Source: Schistosoma mansoni
Taxonomy: Eukaryota > Platyhelminthes > Trematoda > Strigeidida > Schistosomatidae
DNA length: 64,000 nucleotides
Direction: 5' to 3'
Assembly (NCBI RefSeq): GCF_000237925.1
Contig: NC_031498.1
Location: 18,051,004 to 18,115,003 of the forward strand
Shown here: in pieces, positions 53,325-64,000 of the stretch
How the letters are laid out: every line of letters begins with the position of its first letter
Position numbering within the stretch: the first letter of the stretch is position 1
The notes under the pieces: model-generated
Told to the model about the DNA's origin: nothing
What the model saw: the letters and a program-made list of their open reading frames with translations, nothing else
Database searches by the model: none
Made by a program: the position numbers and the translations under genes

Positions 53325-56300
53325 CTAAGAATGTGAGCGAGAAGAACTTGAACTAGAGGATGAACTAGAACCAGAATTCGAACTTGATGAGGAGGAAGAA
53401 GATGATCCTGAATTGGAAGAAGACGAAGACGATGAACGGGAAGAGGCTTTCTTATCACGACGGTTAACATCTCCAGGTTTTTTATCACCTCGACCAGAAG
53501 TTGATTGTAATTTTGCTTTAGGACTATGGGACCTAGGCCGTTTAGGGCCAGTTCGAGCGCTTGGAGGACCTTCAAAACATAATAACATTTTAAAGATACA
53601 TTAAGAAATGAAAATACCTAATACTCAAGACAAGAGAAACGCTGAATATTGTAATGACTAGACTAATTTAAATGTAATCGTGTAAAAAAGAAATCAAAAA
53701 CTTGCATAATGAACTGTATTACGTGGAAAAATAAATAAGACCGCCCTTTTTAACATCAGTAAAAGAAATTATCATATGTTTAAATATTTGGTGTTCGACA
53801 ATATATCACATTATCAAATGTGTTACTCAATACTTTAATAAAGGAAATAAAACAATGAACTTACTAGGTCTGCGGTAACGTGATCCCGTGAGAGGAGAAC
53901 GAGGCCGATTAGTTGAATGACTTGCAAATGGACTGCCACTGCTTCCACGTCGGTTTCTTTTGAGTTCATTATCTAAACGACTACCACGTGTTCTTTCACG
54001 TTCACGATCCCTAATGCGTTCTCGAATTCGAGAATGCTCTTGCCTATCATGAGTTCGAAAATGATTGTGAGAAGCATGTTTTTTACCAGAATCTTCTTTC
54101 ACACGATTATGTTCTGTAGAATCAGTATATGTTTTTGAAGGATGTCCTTCGCGATTATGTGACCTTTCACGATCATGCTTCGAAGAATCATGGCCCCTTT
54201 TTCTAAAAAACATCAAAGAAGGAATTACGGAAGTATCAACATAGGGAAAGTGATAAAGACAACAGCTGATTATCATTTTTTAAAGCCATTGCCTCGTATG
54301 ACTGATTTTTTCATCGCTGTTAATAAGGCGATGCATTAATCACAGCTTTAAGTAAGGATGAAAACAAATCATATTAAATGATGTTACATGCGACTTAGTA
54401 CTTTTATGCAATTTTGATGAATGTTTGTAATCAGTAAAAAAATTTATAAGCAATCTCAAATCCGGTTTCTCATAGAACCAATCTAAAGCATTGTAGTTCT
54501 GGGTACTACTGAAGGTGATCAAATGAAAAAAATCTTTAAACAGTTTTACATATCGAGTAATGCAAACCGGTCAGTGTTAGGTAAAATACATAAAGTTACC
54601 TACCTGTAGCCTGTTCGTTCATCTGAACGGCCTGCACGATCACTTAGGTGTGCCGTTTGAGAATGAACTTCAGAAACTCTAACTTCTTGTCCATCTATTT
54701 GTCCTCCATTCATGAAATTAACTGCATCACTGGCTGATTTGGAATCAACATACTCAACATAACCATACCCCCTGTTAAATTCTGGGTGAATACGATCAGG
54801 TGGAAGATCGACTGAATGAATTTCTCCCCATACGGAGAATATTTCCTGAATATGAACCTAGAATGTAAAAAAAAATTAGGAAAATTGTGAAAACATGTGT
54901 TTATACTGAAAAGATAAAACTGAAAGTTACATTTATATACACCGACCTCCAAAATATATCACTTATGTTCAGTATATTACTTTTAATCTATACACTTTTG
55001 GATTTCCAAGAAACGACAACGCTGTCGAGGCAGTTTACTAAAACGTGACTAGTATTGGATTTGTATGTAAAAATGAGATCCTGAGGTAAATCAGATCTAT
55101 GTAAATTTTAGTGATTAATGTTGAAAAATTATATATAATTTTAGAAGTGTACATAAAAATTATGGTTTCGCAAAGTGGCTTAAAATATCAGAAAGATTCA
55201 AAAGATTTTTTAAATTGTGTTCCTTAAAATTGTTGAAGTTAAAACTATGAGGAAATAGAAAATTAAAAAATCGACTTTTACCTTCGTTATATTTTTAGTC
55301 AACTTCTCAATAAGTACACGAGTAAATCGACTATCGGATGCAGCATTGTTATTTGGAAGAGATTTTTCTGCATTGTTCTCCTTGTTTGGCTTTGATACAA
55401 TATTATGTGATGTTTTATCCCGATTTTTATTTTTCGATGTCTCTCCAACCTTATCATCAGAATCCTGCACTGAAGACGAAAGTGTCGACCCAGTAACACC
55501 TGAAGTATCTGAGACTTTTGATAAGTGATCCGTCGAATTTGATTTTGGGTTACCCTCAGGTTTGCTCAATTCGTCCTTAGAAGTTAATGCACTGACTACT
55601 TTTTTCTTTGAATCACCAGGTTCCGATGATTTATAAGACATCTGGACTGTTTTATCGCCTACTTTAGAATGCATAGAACTTGACTGGCCGGTTGGATGAG
55701 GACGTTCACTAACGTTTTTTGTATCCGAGGCTAATTTTAAAACGAATAATTATTTAGGCATTTAGTATTGCAGAAAGTAATCTTGTTTAGAAACCAGATT
55801 AAGAAGCAAAATGGAACAAAATATTGAACAAGTAGCTTTAATTTTAATATATGTGCAAAAATATCTCCTAAATGGGTGACAGACGGCAGATTCCCGTACT
55901 TTTCTTTAATTAATGCGAAGGCGAAAATTGGAGCAGACAATTGACAAATACTTCTATGCTTAGTTTTAGTGCATAATTTGCGGGAGATTCAACGGGACAT
56001 GAAACATCAGAGACCAAATACCTATCCGATTGTAAATAAACAATCGGTATATTTAACAATACGTAGCAAATTTTTAATAGACATGCTGCGAATAACAAAA
56101 TATTATACTTTGATAAAGAAATTCAGTTATTCGTGTGTATCAAGAAGTGATGAAGCAATATACAGTGGAAAAAATTATTCGCAGTAATGAAAGATTAGAC
56201 CTAAATATAACTCAGTACGTAGAATCGAATAAACATGTCGATGTAATGTATTAAACGATTCAATAATTAATGTGGAAATGTAGAAAAACAGTAACCCTTT

Positions 56301-57069
56301 GCAATCAAAGCATGAAAACTACTGAATCCCATATAAATGAATTAGTTCTCGAGCTCCCAAAGAAATCCTCTCTCTCTCTAATCGCTTTTAACAGTTAAAC
56401 ATACACGAGTTGTTAAGATAGTACATTCACTTCATTACTTTGCTGAGTATAACGATGTAAAAAATTTCTTGATTAATTTGTTGGAAACACTTGAGTTTAT
56501 ACATTGTTTATTTATCTATGGACAAACGTTTACCCTGTTTAGTTGTACCCTAACCACATTTAGCTACGATGTGCAATCAAAATATCTAATCAAATGACAA
56601 AAAAACTACTATGGTATTGGTTAACAGACAAATAACTAATAAACCTTGATAAAACAGGATAAATATATTTACGATTCGAGAGATAGTCCTAAATAGTACA
56701 TAAAAATACTGCTAGGGTTGAGTAACAAGTTTATTAACAATATACACAAAACAATGCAGCTACATGCAAACCTGTGACAAGATTAGATTTTTTAGATCCC
56801 TTCGATGAATTTGAGGAGTCAGATGCTGAAGAGTCATTTGAATCAGAATCAGATGATGACGAATTGGAATCTGAGGAACTGGATGTTGACGTACGACTTC
56901 GTCTAGCACGTCGTCTAGGTGGACTTCGAGTAATCTTAGAATGGGAATATTTCCTGTCGTGCTGTCTGGAACTTGAAGAGTGACTAACCTTGTCCGTACT
57001 TTTTAGAGGGTTCTTTTTTGCAGGTATCAAAGTCTTTGTCGAACTCTTACTGCTGCTCAAATCTGGCAT
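53325..57069 (-). CDS. RNPS1: RNPS1-like RNA-binding protein with Ser-rich domains, 5 exons, 527 aa
   Basis: RNPS1 is a nuclear RRM protein of the ASAP/PSAP complexes at the exon junction complex; it affects splicing and mRNA surveillance. Exons from 5' to 3' on the minus strand: 57069-56772, 55730-55282, 54857-54604, 54202-53865, 53569-53325, with phases 1, 0, 2, 1 and GT-AG ends. Exon 1 encodes a Ser-rich stretch with RSPPRRRARRSR then Ser/Asp runs. The RRM (about 234-315) is split over exons 2 and 3: RVLIEKLTKNIT, IFSVWGEIHSVDLP, RGYGYVEYVD, NGGQIDGQEV. This closely follows the RNPS1 RRM (YAYVEF, GGQIDGQEI). The last exons are Arg/Glu/Asp-mixed and end in a long poly-Ser tail with RSHS. 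The ATG follows an acceptor (TTATAG|GTGACAAG-ATG), so a 5' UTR exon or a spliced leader is likely. Longer than human RNPS1 (305 aa), mainly from the disordered parts. No exon interrupts the RRM beyond the one shown. Confidence 0.87.
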
Positions 57070-57077
57070 CTTGTCAC

Positions 57078-59073
57078 CTATAATGTATAACAGGATATGA
57101 AATTAACGACAGAATCACAAGCAAACAAAAGTCACGTAAGTTCATGACTATATGAATATAAAACCATGTAATGTAAAGTAACATGGTCAAATCCGAAAAC
57201 CAATAGTTCATCAGTCTTAATAGTGACAGTAATCTATAGTTTACTACTACTGTTTCTACTTTTATATCACTGGGATAGAGTTCAAAACGCTCTGCTCTGG
57301 AAGCTAAATGTTGTTTTCTTCTAATTACGTTCTTTCATCCCACCACAATAAGTCTTATGAAACATGATAAACTTAATTATTTACCGAAAGATTAACCGAA
57401 TTAATATAACCAGTTGAATGGAAACAGAAATAGTTTTCACCAACTACAAACAAGAACAATTTCTCATAAAATTGAACTTTGGTTTACAATAAGCTGATGA
57501 CTGTTTCCGTACATGATCGTTTGATTCGACGACATTTTTAGAAAGAGGTATGTTGTCAGTAACGAATAAATTGATATTATATATTATTTATTTGTAATTC
57601 TTTTTAGTCGGTTTACAGAAAAGTTTCTGAATCTGAACTGCTTAGATATTTGCCTGACAAAGTATGTAAGATAATTATGATTTATTTCCGTGTATCAAAG
57701 ACAATAAAAATTATTATCAAGTCATATTAGTTTGAAACAACTAAGCACTAGACTTAATATTCTACATAGTCCAAACATCAATATAAGTAGTTGTCTTTAC
57801 ATGAAACTTTAGATATAAAATGCTAAATATCAAAGTGAAATACGTTTGTGGGGATCAGTAAGATTGATAATTTACAAAAGAGCTGATTAAAACACAATAT
57901 TAAACAAGGAATAATTAATAAAGAAGTTAATGTGATTATTTTGAGATAAAATCAACGTAACTAAATGCAATTTATAATTAAAAACAGATTACTGTAGGTT
58001 ACCCTATCATATGAAAAGATGGTAAGGTAATGGTTACATATGACAAATAATGAGTCATTACTTTCAGAGTTAGGGGGATCACGGCGATATTTTAACGTTA
58101 TCACAAAAATCATGCTTTGGTTCAGATTTTCATAGTAATATAAGTTATTAATATGATACCCAAGGTGGCCATGTTGCTGTTATTCCTCAATAACCTTAGA
58201 TACAAAGCGAGGATACAATACATTTTGTTTATAGTTTGAGGAAAACCAATTTGCTGAAGCACAATGCAATAATTACACAGCTATTATTAAATTCTTACAA
58301 AGTCTAATAACATGACCAGTGTTATGTTTTGAGCCTCTACGTAAAAATTAATTACGGTAATACTAGGACAGATCAAAATTTCACACTAGTGTTGCAATAT
58401 ATTACCTTTCCTGTGGACTCTATTTGGGTTGAATGCCAGAATATTTATTTTAATTTTAGCTACATTAAACCTCAAGGACCATATATGATATGAAAAACAA
58501 AAGGATACTTGATATACTGAGAATATGGACGGAATCTGAATTTCATAGTCAAAGTTAAATGAAATATCATCAAAATGCAAACCAATCACAACTGTCAAAA
58601 AAACCATTCAAGAATTTAGGATTTATGGACAATTTTATTATAACTTTCGGAATTATAATACAGAAATTAATAACATAAGTTTAAATAAACAAAACCCACA
58701 GCCAGTAAGATGCTTTATACACAAACTCAAAGGGTCAATATGTACATAAAGAAAATCTGAAATGTGATTAAACTAAATGAATTTGGTGATTATATGACGG
58801 AAATAATATCACAAAGGGCAAAAAGAAAATGCGACCATACTTATGGAGAACGAGAACTACGTTAAAGAAGAACAAAATTAACTCAAAAATATCTGAAAGT
58901 TTGATTTTGAAAGTATAGGAAATAAACGTCTAAAAAGTACCGGAAGTATTTCAGGTAACAGAAGAAATATAGGCGCAGTTTGATAATTTACAGAAGTGAT
59001 GTGAAAACGGCATCATCAACAACACAACCTTAGAACATATGTACGAAATATTTGAAATTAAAGCAAATATCTA
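57078..59073. other. Intergenic between KMT2 3' end and RNPS1 5' end
   Basis: AT-rich, no coding exon recognised. A candidate poly(A) signal for KMT2 (TTTATT on plus, 58634-58639) lies about 435 bases after its stop. Confidence 0.45.
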
Positions 59074-62000
59074 TCAATTCATCCACTTTCGACAATTGAT
59101 TGAACCGCAAAGACATGGAATCCGATCCCAACGATCTTCTTCTAGGTCAAATTTGTAGTCATACGTCAATTCATCACCCTTCTCGATATTCTTACTAGCA
59201 ATTATCACTATATGGTTAGAATTATCACAGTGGAGTATCTCTGCAGTACAGTTAGGATCACAAGAATGATTAATATAACGAGCTAAACCACCAGACATAG
59301 TTGCATCTACGATCCAATCGTCGTCGACTCGAAACATATATATTCCTCGATTTTGCGACTCATATAAGCGTTCTCTTCGATTAGCTACTTCGTTACGAAT
59401 GACCTCTCCCAGATACTCAATAATGAAGGTACTTTTACTTATATCACGAGCAGCATACAATCCCAGGCCTTGTATTCGAGATCGTGCTAAGACGACATTT
59501 GTTTTCCAATCCCAACGTAGTCGGCGATACTGTTGAGATTTGCTGGTCGTGCTCGGAGACAGAGAATTCAGGTAGGTGGGACTGCCGATATCTGAACTAT
59601 AAGGATGACCAGGAGTTTCGAGAAAAACGTGGTTGTGGGCAATATACGGACAAATGTTAACATCTCCGGTAGACCTGCGCCGGATATAAGTTCGAAGCTT
59701 TGGTTCAGATCGAGCAGAGCCTGTAGGATTTATTGCTAAAGGCATTTCCTGGATTAACTGCAGTTTACCAAATTTGAAAAGGTAATTGCTTAGACGATCT
59801 ACGCCAGGTAAAGATTCGATCGCTCGAACAATATGAGGCTCTGTAAGACCATATAACACCTCACCTTGTATGTTATCCTGCAAAATTCGGAAAAACAACG
59901 AACATTTGCGTGACAAATTTATACGATTTATTATTTTCCGCCAAACACCATCACAAGTCGTATCTTCAAAAAAGATTTTTTCTTCATTTGGTTCTATTAC
60001 TTCCACAGTAAATTTTACTAAAATCGGATCAACGATGGACTGATTTACATCATCAGGTCGTACTGAATCTTCTATTCGGCAGTCATAACGGCAACGCTGA
60101 CCCACGTGACGAAAAGACCAATAAATTCGAGAGGTCCAGTAGCCGACAGGATATATGAAGTTTGATGTATGGAAAACTCCACTAGCTAATTGTTCAGGTA
60201 ACAACTGGCCTATTCGATGCAATATTAATGTTCCAATACGTAATTTAAGTTTTGGTTCCTTAACATTTTGCATTGAACTGAAATGATCTTCGTCTGATAT
60301 TATTTTTTCGACCTGTGAATGTTCATCTCTGGAAATGTAAACCTTTCTTTCAACAGCTAAGCTATTAAGCTGGGGTATATTATTTGCACTTTTAAGATGT
60401 AACGGGCAATACATTCCTCGATCAGGGTGAAAAGAACAATTGATTTGATGGGCACATGGTAGGTGATATACGGCTTGGCAATCTGAATCAAAACAAGGTA
60501 AGCCAGCTCCCAGATTTTTACAATAGGTGCAAGGAGTTTTTGAGGCCTTTTCTGAAGAACAAGATACATCCATTAACGAGCCGCTAACTGTTTCATACGT
60601 TTCGTAACACCAAAGTATACAGTTGAGATGCAACCATTTATCGGCATTGTAGTTAAGCAATCTACTGGTTACATCATTTGATCCATCACCTATTTGATGG
60701 CATAACTGGCATACGCGAGTGTCGTCACATGAAATATTTTTAGGTGGGAAACTTTTCTGGGACACGAGCAAATCAAAAGAGGTTCGCAACACATTGAATG
60801 AGCATACTGGTGAGCTACTAAGTCTTCGCCAGCGAATATTACGCCATCGTTTCACAGTAGAGCTAACCCCGAATGATATACGATTAGATGTTTCGTTGGG
60901 GCTTCTTTTGTAATTAACTTTTAAATCTTGGGAAGAAAGACGTTTAGAAGATTGCTTCATACGTTTAGGATTGTTACTTTTAACTAAAAAGATGATAAGT
61001 GGCTGAGATTCGATTGTTGAAGTAATTTTAAAGGGAATATCAAAATTGCTAACATCAGAAACATATGATGTCGTACAGTTAGGTCCCTGTCGTTTCAACC
61101 TTGCTAAACAGGTAGAACTGCAAAATGGTAAGTAGCTTTCTTTATCGTGAAACTTCCATTTGACTGTTTTCTGAGGTAACATTATTTGCATTTTACAATA
61201 CGAGCAGGTTGCGTGTGCTTCGACACTAAGTTGACTAAACAAAATAACTTCTTCGCAATACCTTTGATTAGAGTTGTGACTGGTAATGGAACCGTATCCA
61301 AGAGATTGAGGCTTGTCGCTGACTGTGGAATAAAGAGGAGGTGTTATACAACCATTGATATACATGTCACAGGGCTGGTGTGATGTTAAGTGGTCGAGGG
61401 GATATACTTGGTTTACAGGAGAAGGAGAAATGTAATTAGAATAGGAGTTTCTACTAAGAGTGCGTTTATATGCATCTGATAAAAAATTTTCACGATTTAA
61501 ACTAGTAAGTTTTTCTTCGGTATCAGGACGTTGAGCTAAGAATCGCAAAATAATGTCATCCGGAATAGGTTTACTTTCAGGTTTACACAAAGACAAAGGA
61601 AAATGAAAGTACTTCCGGCCTCGTATATTTACATCATTAGTGCAGTCCCCTGAAAAACGGTTTTGAGGAAACTTTGGTGAAGGAATCGGTGGATATAAGT
61701 CAAATGAATGATGGAGTGGAGGGTCTTGCAGAAAACGATTGACATTTTGTACGAAAACAGGACCCATCAATGCATCTGCAGGAGAGTGATTTGAAACATT
61801 TTCACGAATTTCACCATCTAATGATTTATGACGCTTACCGCCACGTTCAAGCACTTTTGAACCTTTCCGCTTACATTTCGACCCAAAAGAATCTTGACAT
61901 TCAACCACTGGAAAACAATTAGTTTTAGTTGTTGAATTTGTTGCATTACTTTTCCAGTGATGTCTTAGGTCCACACTGTGTGATGAGACCTTCCTATTGG

Positions 62001-63366
62001 TATTTTTGATTGAGTCTTGAAGTAACACTGAATTCTTATTACGGTCATTTGTAGGATAAGCTATGGAAGTTACTGGAGTTTTGTTAGAATAATAGTTATA
62101 GTTAGGTGACAACTGTTTTGGTTCAACATGATGAATAGAATTTGCCAAATCAGTAGAACTGGAGTAAATATTTAAAGATCTATTTCCCAAGGAGGAAGTA
62201 GTTGGTATTTTCCCTGACCCCATAATTATTGGATCTGGGTCACACATAAAATCATCATTAGCAAACTTGTCTGTTACAATATTGTGTTTAATTCCAGACA
62301 TGGATGAATCGACTTCTTTTAGTGGATAAACTGATGGTACAGTGGTATTTTTTACCTTTGAACATTGGACCTCTGTTCTGTCATATAAGAATTCACGTCC
62401 ATCACTAGAAGGCACAAAGGCATCAGAGATGCAGGCAGTTTTTCGACGTCGAAGATGATTATACACATTTTGCGAACTTTGGTAAACATTATTTAAATCC
62501 TGAGATTCAAAGCATACTATGGAGTTAGATGTTCTTATGCAATTTGTAGAGCTTGTTAGATAAGTATTTGAGTGATCAAGGACAGCAGAGCACCCAATGA
62601 TTTTAGTAAAACCACGGTCAGTTTCAGAAAAACAAACTTTTAAAGGTGAGCTGTTTGACGTAGGTATTTTGTCGGAGGAAATACACGTTTCACACAAGTG
62701 CTTAAAATCAGATCCACGAGATTTATTGTAATTTTTGTACTGAAATGAATGAGCACTATCCGAATCATTGCCACTAAAAGATGTAAATGCAGAAGTTTTG
62801 CTACACGAATATGAAGTTTTAAATGATGTATCTTGTGACACTGGAGTATCTGCGAAACCCGTATGAAATGTATATGAATTGGCGCGGTTATCAAGACTGA
62901 TGTCTGTACGTACAGACCTGTAGAAGGCACTTTCTAGCATTCGATCTGAACACAAGATAGAACATTCATCATTAGCATTTGAACAATATCCAACAGACTG
63001 AGGACATGGAGAGAGAGAGCATGCACTGTTTGAATGATCAGTATCAGTTAAATCTGAAGAGATTAAAAAGTTTACTGAACAATGTCCATCTGAACAGTCA
63101 CGAGAGCTACTTTTATCACTCGGCATTGATGGAAGTTCAAATGATCCAGGAGAAGAAACTTCTTTACTTGGTGTCTTGAAAGACGATGGTGATCTTTGAA
63201 ACGATTCATCGTGAACGGATTCAGATGTAAACAAGCTATTTTTATTGCATAAATGATCTTCATCACAATTAGGTGAGCATGAAATAAGTGAAAACTGGCA
63301 AACCTCATTTGTTGAAACAGTGGAACTATTATTTGAAGACCCAAAAATATCCACAACGGTCGTCAT
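59074..63366 (-). CDS. KMT2C: KMT2C/D (MLL3/4, Trr-type) H3K4 methyltransferase, 1430-codon exon
   Basis: Methylates histone H3 Lys4, mainly at enhancers, within a COMPASS-like complex. The first ~720 residues are Ser/Asn-rich and unordered. Then come a small Cys cluster (CSYCKMQI ... FCSSTC, about 720-760) and an extended PHD at about 881-990 (CQLCHQIGDG; WLHLNCILW; YHLPCAHQINC). FYRN is at about 1060-1110 (YPVGYWTSRIYWSFRH), FYRC at about 1135-1205 (YGLTEPHIVRAIESLPGV) and the WDR5-binding Win motif at about 1210 (NPTGSARSEP). SET spans about 1291-1410 (RSRIQGLGLYAA, NRGIYMFRVD, RYINHSCDPNC, ELTYDYKF). The post-SET is CLCGSINCRKWMN. The Win motif and the CRKWMN end match KMT2C/D rather than KMT2A/B. 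Exon start: a TGA lies in frame 24 bases upstream of ATG, and acceptors at 63437/63438 (TTTTTAATTTCAG) and 63376/63377 (GTTTCAAG) precede it. The ATG may therefore be the true start or the exon may continue a longer protein. Confidence 0.93.
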   Translation of the reverse strand: MTTVVDIFGSSNNSSTVSTNEVCQFSLISCSPNCDEDHLCNKNSLFTSESVHDESFQRSPSSFKTPSKEVSSPGSFELPSMPSDKSSSRDCSDGHCSVNFLISSDLTDTDHSNSACSLSPCPQSVGYCSNANDECSILCSDRMLESAFYRSVRTDISLDNRANSYTFHTGFADTPVSQDTSFKTSYSCSKTSAFTSFSGNDSDSAHSFQYKNYNKSRGSDFKHLCETCISSDKIPTSNSSPLKVCFSETDRGFTKIIGCSAVLDHSNTYLTSSTNCIRTSNSIVCFESQDLNNVYQSSQNVYNHLRRRKTACISDAFVPSSDGREFLYDRTEVQCSKVKNTTVPSVYPLKEVDSSMSGIKHNIVTDKFANDDFMCDPDPIIMGSGKIPTTSSLGNRSLNIYSSSTDLANSIHHVEPKQLSPNYNYYSNKTPVTSIAYPTNDRNKNSVLLQDSIKNTNRKVSSHSVDLRHHWKSNATNSTTKTNCFPVVECQDSFGSKCKRKGSKVLERGGKRHKSLDGEIRENVSNHSPADALMGPVFVQNVNRFLQDPPLHHSFDLYPPIPSPKFPQNRFSGDCTNDVNIRGRKYFHFPLSLCKPESKPIPDDIILRFLAQRPDTEEKLTSLNRENFLSDAYKRTLSRNSYSNYISPSPVNQVYPLDHLTSHQPCDMYINGCITPPLYSTVSDKPQSLGYGSITSHNSNQRYCEEVILFSQLSVEAHATCSYCKMQIMLPQKTVKWKFHDKESYLPFCSSTCLARLKRQGPNCTTSYVSDVSNFDIPFKITSTIESQPLIIFLVKSNNPKRMKQSSKRLSSQDLKVNYKRSPNETSNRISFGVSSTVKRWRNIRWRRLSSSPVCSFNVLRTSFDLLVSQKSFPPKNISCDDTRVCQLCHQIGDGSNDVTSRLLNYNADKWLHLNCILWCYETYETVSGSLMDVSCSSEKASKTPCTYCKNLGAGLPCFDSDCQAVYHLPCAHQINCSFHPDRGMYCPLHLKSANNIPQLNSLAVERKVYISRDEHSQVEKIISDEDHFSSMQNVKEPKLKLRIGTLILHRIGQLLPEQLASGVFHTSNFIYPVGYWTSRIYWSFRHVGQRCRYDCRIEDSVRPDDVNQSIVDPILVKFTVEVIEPNEEKIFFEDTTCDGVWRKIINRINLSRKCSLFFRILQDNIQGEVLYGLTEPHIVRAIESLPGVDRLSNYLFKFGKLQLIQEMPLAINPTGSARSEPKLRTYIRRRSTGDVNICPYIAHNHVFLETPGHPYSSDIGSPTYLNSLSPSTTSKSQQYRRLRWDWKTNVVLARSRIQGLGLYAARDISKSTFIIEYLGEVIRNEVANRRERLYESQNRGIYMFRVDDDWIVDATMSGGLARYINHSCDPNCTAEILHCDNSNHIVIIASKNIEKGDELTYDYKFDLEEDRWDRIPCLCGSINCRKWMN

Positions 63367-63399
63367 ATCTCGACAACTTGAAACGAATCAAGAGCATTT

Positions 63400-63861
63400 A
63401 TCAAGATGATAATAGGAATCAAAGATAGTAGGTAGTGCTGAAATTAAAAATGGATGTTAACAAAATTAAGGCAATTACAAAAAGAAATAAAATGCATAAT
63501 ATTCTCTTTATATATATAAGCATAACTATGAGAAATAAATGCTTGGAAACAGGATCATGGAACATAAATTGGAAGTTTGGTGGATATGAACCGAAAACGG
63601 TTCCCATTGAAGTGTTCCGATCCCGGTCTTTTGAAACCAAATAAAAGTTGTGACATTACGTGCTATATGTTATTTGCCTTATAGCTAAAGGAACTAATTT
63701 CGCCAGTCTTCACTCTACTTACAACTAACTAGATGTACAGTATTCTAGATTATGCTTATTAACTCATAAATGAAAGTGCAGCCTTATATTACATTGTTTT
63801 AGAACACTATATTACAGTACAAAAAGCGCCGAAACAGATATATGCTATTGAGAAGTGAATT
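63400..63861. other. Region upstream of the KMT2 exon
   Basis: Contains the acceptor-like sites described for KMT2 and a possible short coding exon on the minus strand at about 63625-63525 (peptide FGSYPPNFQFMFHDPVSK). No convincing donor follows it. Nothing else recognised. Confidence 0.35.
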
Positions 63862-63977
63862 TTTTTATTTAAACACATAAATATTGGTACAAAGGGGCAC
63901 CAGATACATATGCGTCACATAAATCTCATTTGATTTGTTTGAGGGCTGTAATACTGCCCGGGTGCCCAAACCGAAGC
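63862..63977 (+). repeat. Dispersed repeat family, copy 3 (truncated)
   Basis: Matches the first ~115 bases of the copies at 37563 and 44115 (AACACATAAATATTGGTAC through CCCAAACCGAAGCA). It then departs at 63977 into unrelated sequence before the window ends. Confidence 0.7.
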
Positions 63978-64000
63978 AACATTTAGTTAATCGATGTTAT

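Noticed and set aside
53306-53575. 89-codon frame overlapping the last RNPS1-like exon
   Set aside because: Other-frame shadow of the poly-Ser exon; only the 53569-53325 frame fits the splice phases.
59074-63366. KMT2A/B (Trx) assignment for the methyltransferase
   Set aside because: The end CRKWMN, the NPTGSARSEP Win motif and the order ePHD-FYRN-FYRC-SET without a distant FYRN fit KMT2C/D better.

Overview
This is an AT-rich, intron-containing eukaryotic window that looks like a blood fluke (Schistosoma) chromosome or scaffold. The reasons are tRNA-derived SINEs carrying hammerhead ribozyme cores, a CsRn1/Boudicca-type Ty3/gypsy element with a Cys-His-Cys-Cys Gag knuckle, RTE- and CR1-like retroposon debris, and flatworm-style proteins with short 5' introns and long 3' introns. 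I assign the genus from sequence character only and do not commit to a species.

Layout. 1-2854 is gene-poor left flank. 2855-19210 is two very large inverted repeats set back to back: A (2855-6289) / loop / A' (8365-11795), then B (11796-14792) / loop / B' (16214-19210). Arms are about 3.4 and 3.0 kb and nearly identical. Arms A/A' each carry the first coding exon of a furin/kexin-like proprotein convertase and a hammerhead-bearing SINE with terminal inverted repeats. Arms B/B' carry a dead CR1-like reverse transcriptase, whose upstream endonuclease part continues past B' to about 21060 on the minus strand. 21226-26564 is a structurally complete LTR retrotransposon (minus strand) with apparently identical 326-bp LTRs and a GGAG target duplication, but three in-frame stop codons. 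26569-33400 is intergenic, with a degenerate tandem repeat, a decayed DNA transposase (minus) and the 5' end of a retroposon inside it.

33508-50677 (plus) is a 13-exon GCN5/PCAF (KAT2) histone acetyltransferase gene, reconstructed exon by exon to 889 aa. Its long introns hold a Ty3/gypsy relic, a hairpin MITE-like element, an RTE deletion derivative, two copies of a dispersed repeat and a pair of opposed hammerhead SINEs. 51625-53115 is repeat debris. 53325-57069 (minus) is a 5-exon RNPS1-like RRM/SR protein of 527 aa, convergent with GCN5. 59074-63366 (minus) is one long exon of 1430 codons encoding the ePHD-FYRN-FYRC-Win-SET end of a KMT2C/D (MLL3/4, Trr) H3K4 methyltransferase. The right edge carries a third copy of the dispersed repeat.

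How the genes relate: GCN5 (H3 acetylation, SAGA/ATAC type) and KMT2C/D (enhancer H3K4 methylation, COMPASS-like) are both chromatin co-activators, and RNPS1 acts on spliced mRNA. Their closeness need not be functional. No CRISPR array, operon or prokaryotic feature was seen. The most unusual structure is the double palindrome, whose inner breakpoints fall in short perfect palindromes and whose two halves meet at a single base junction.
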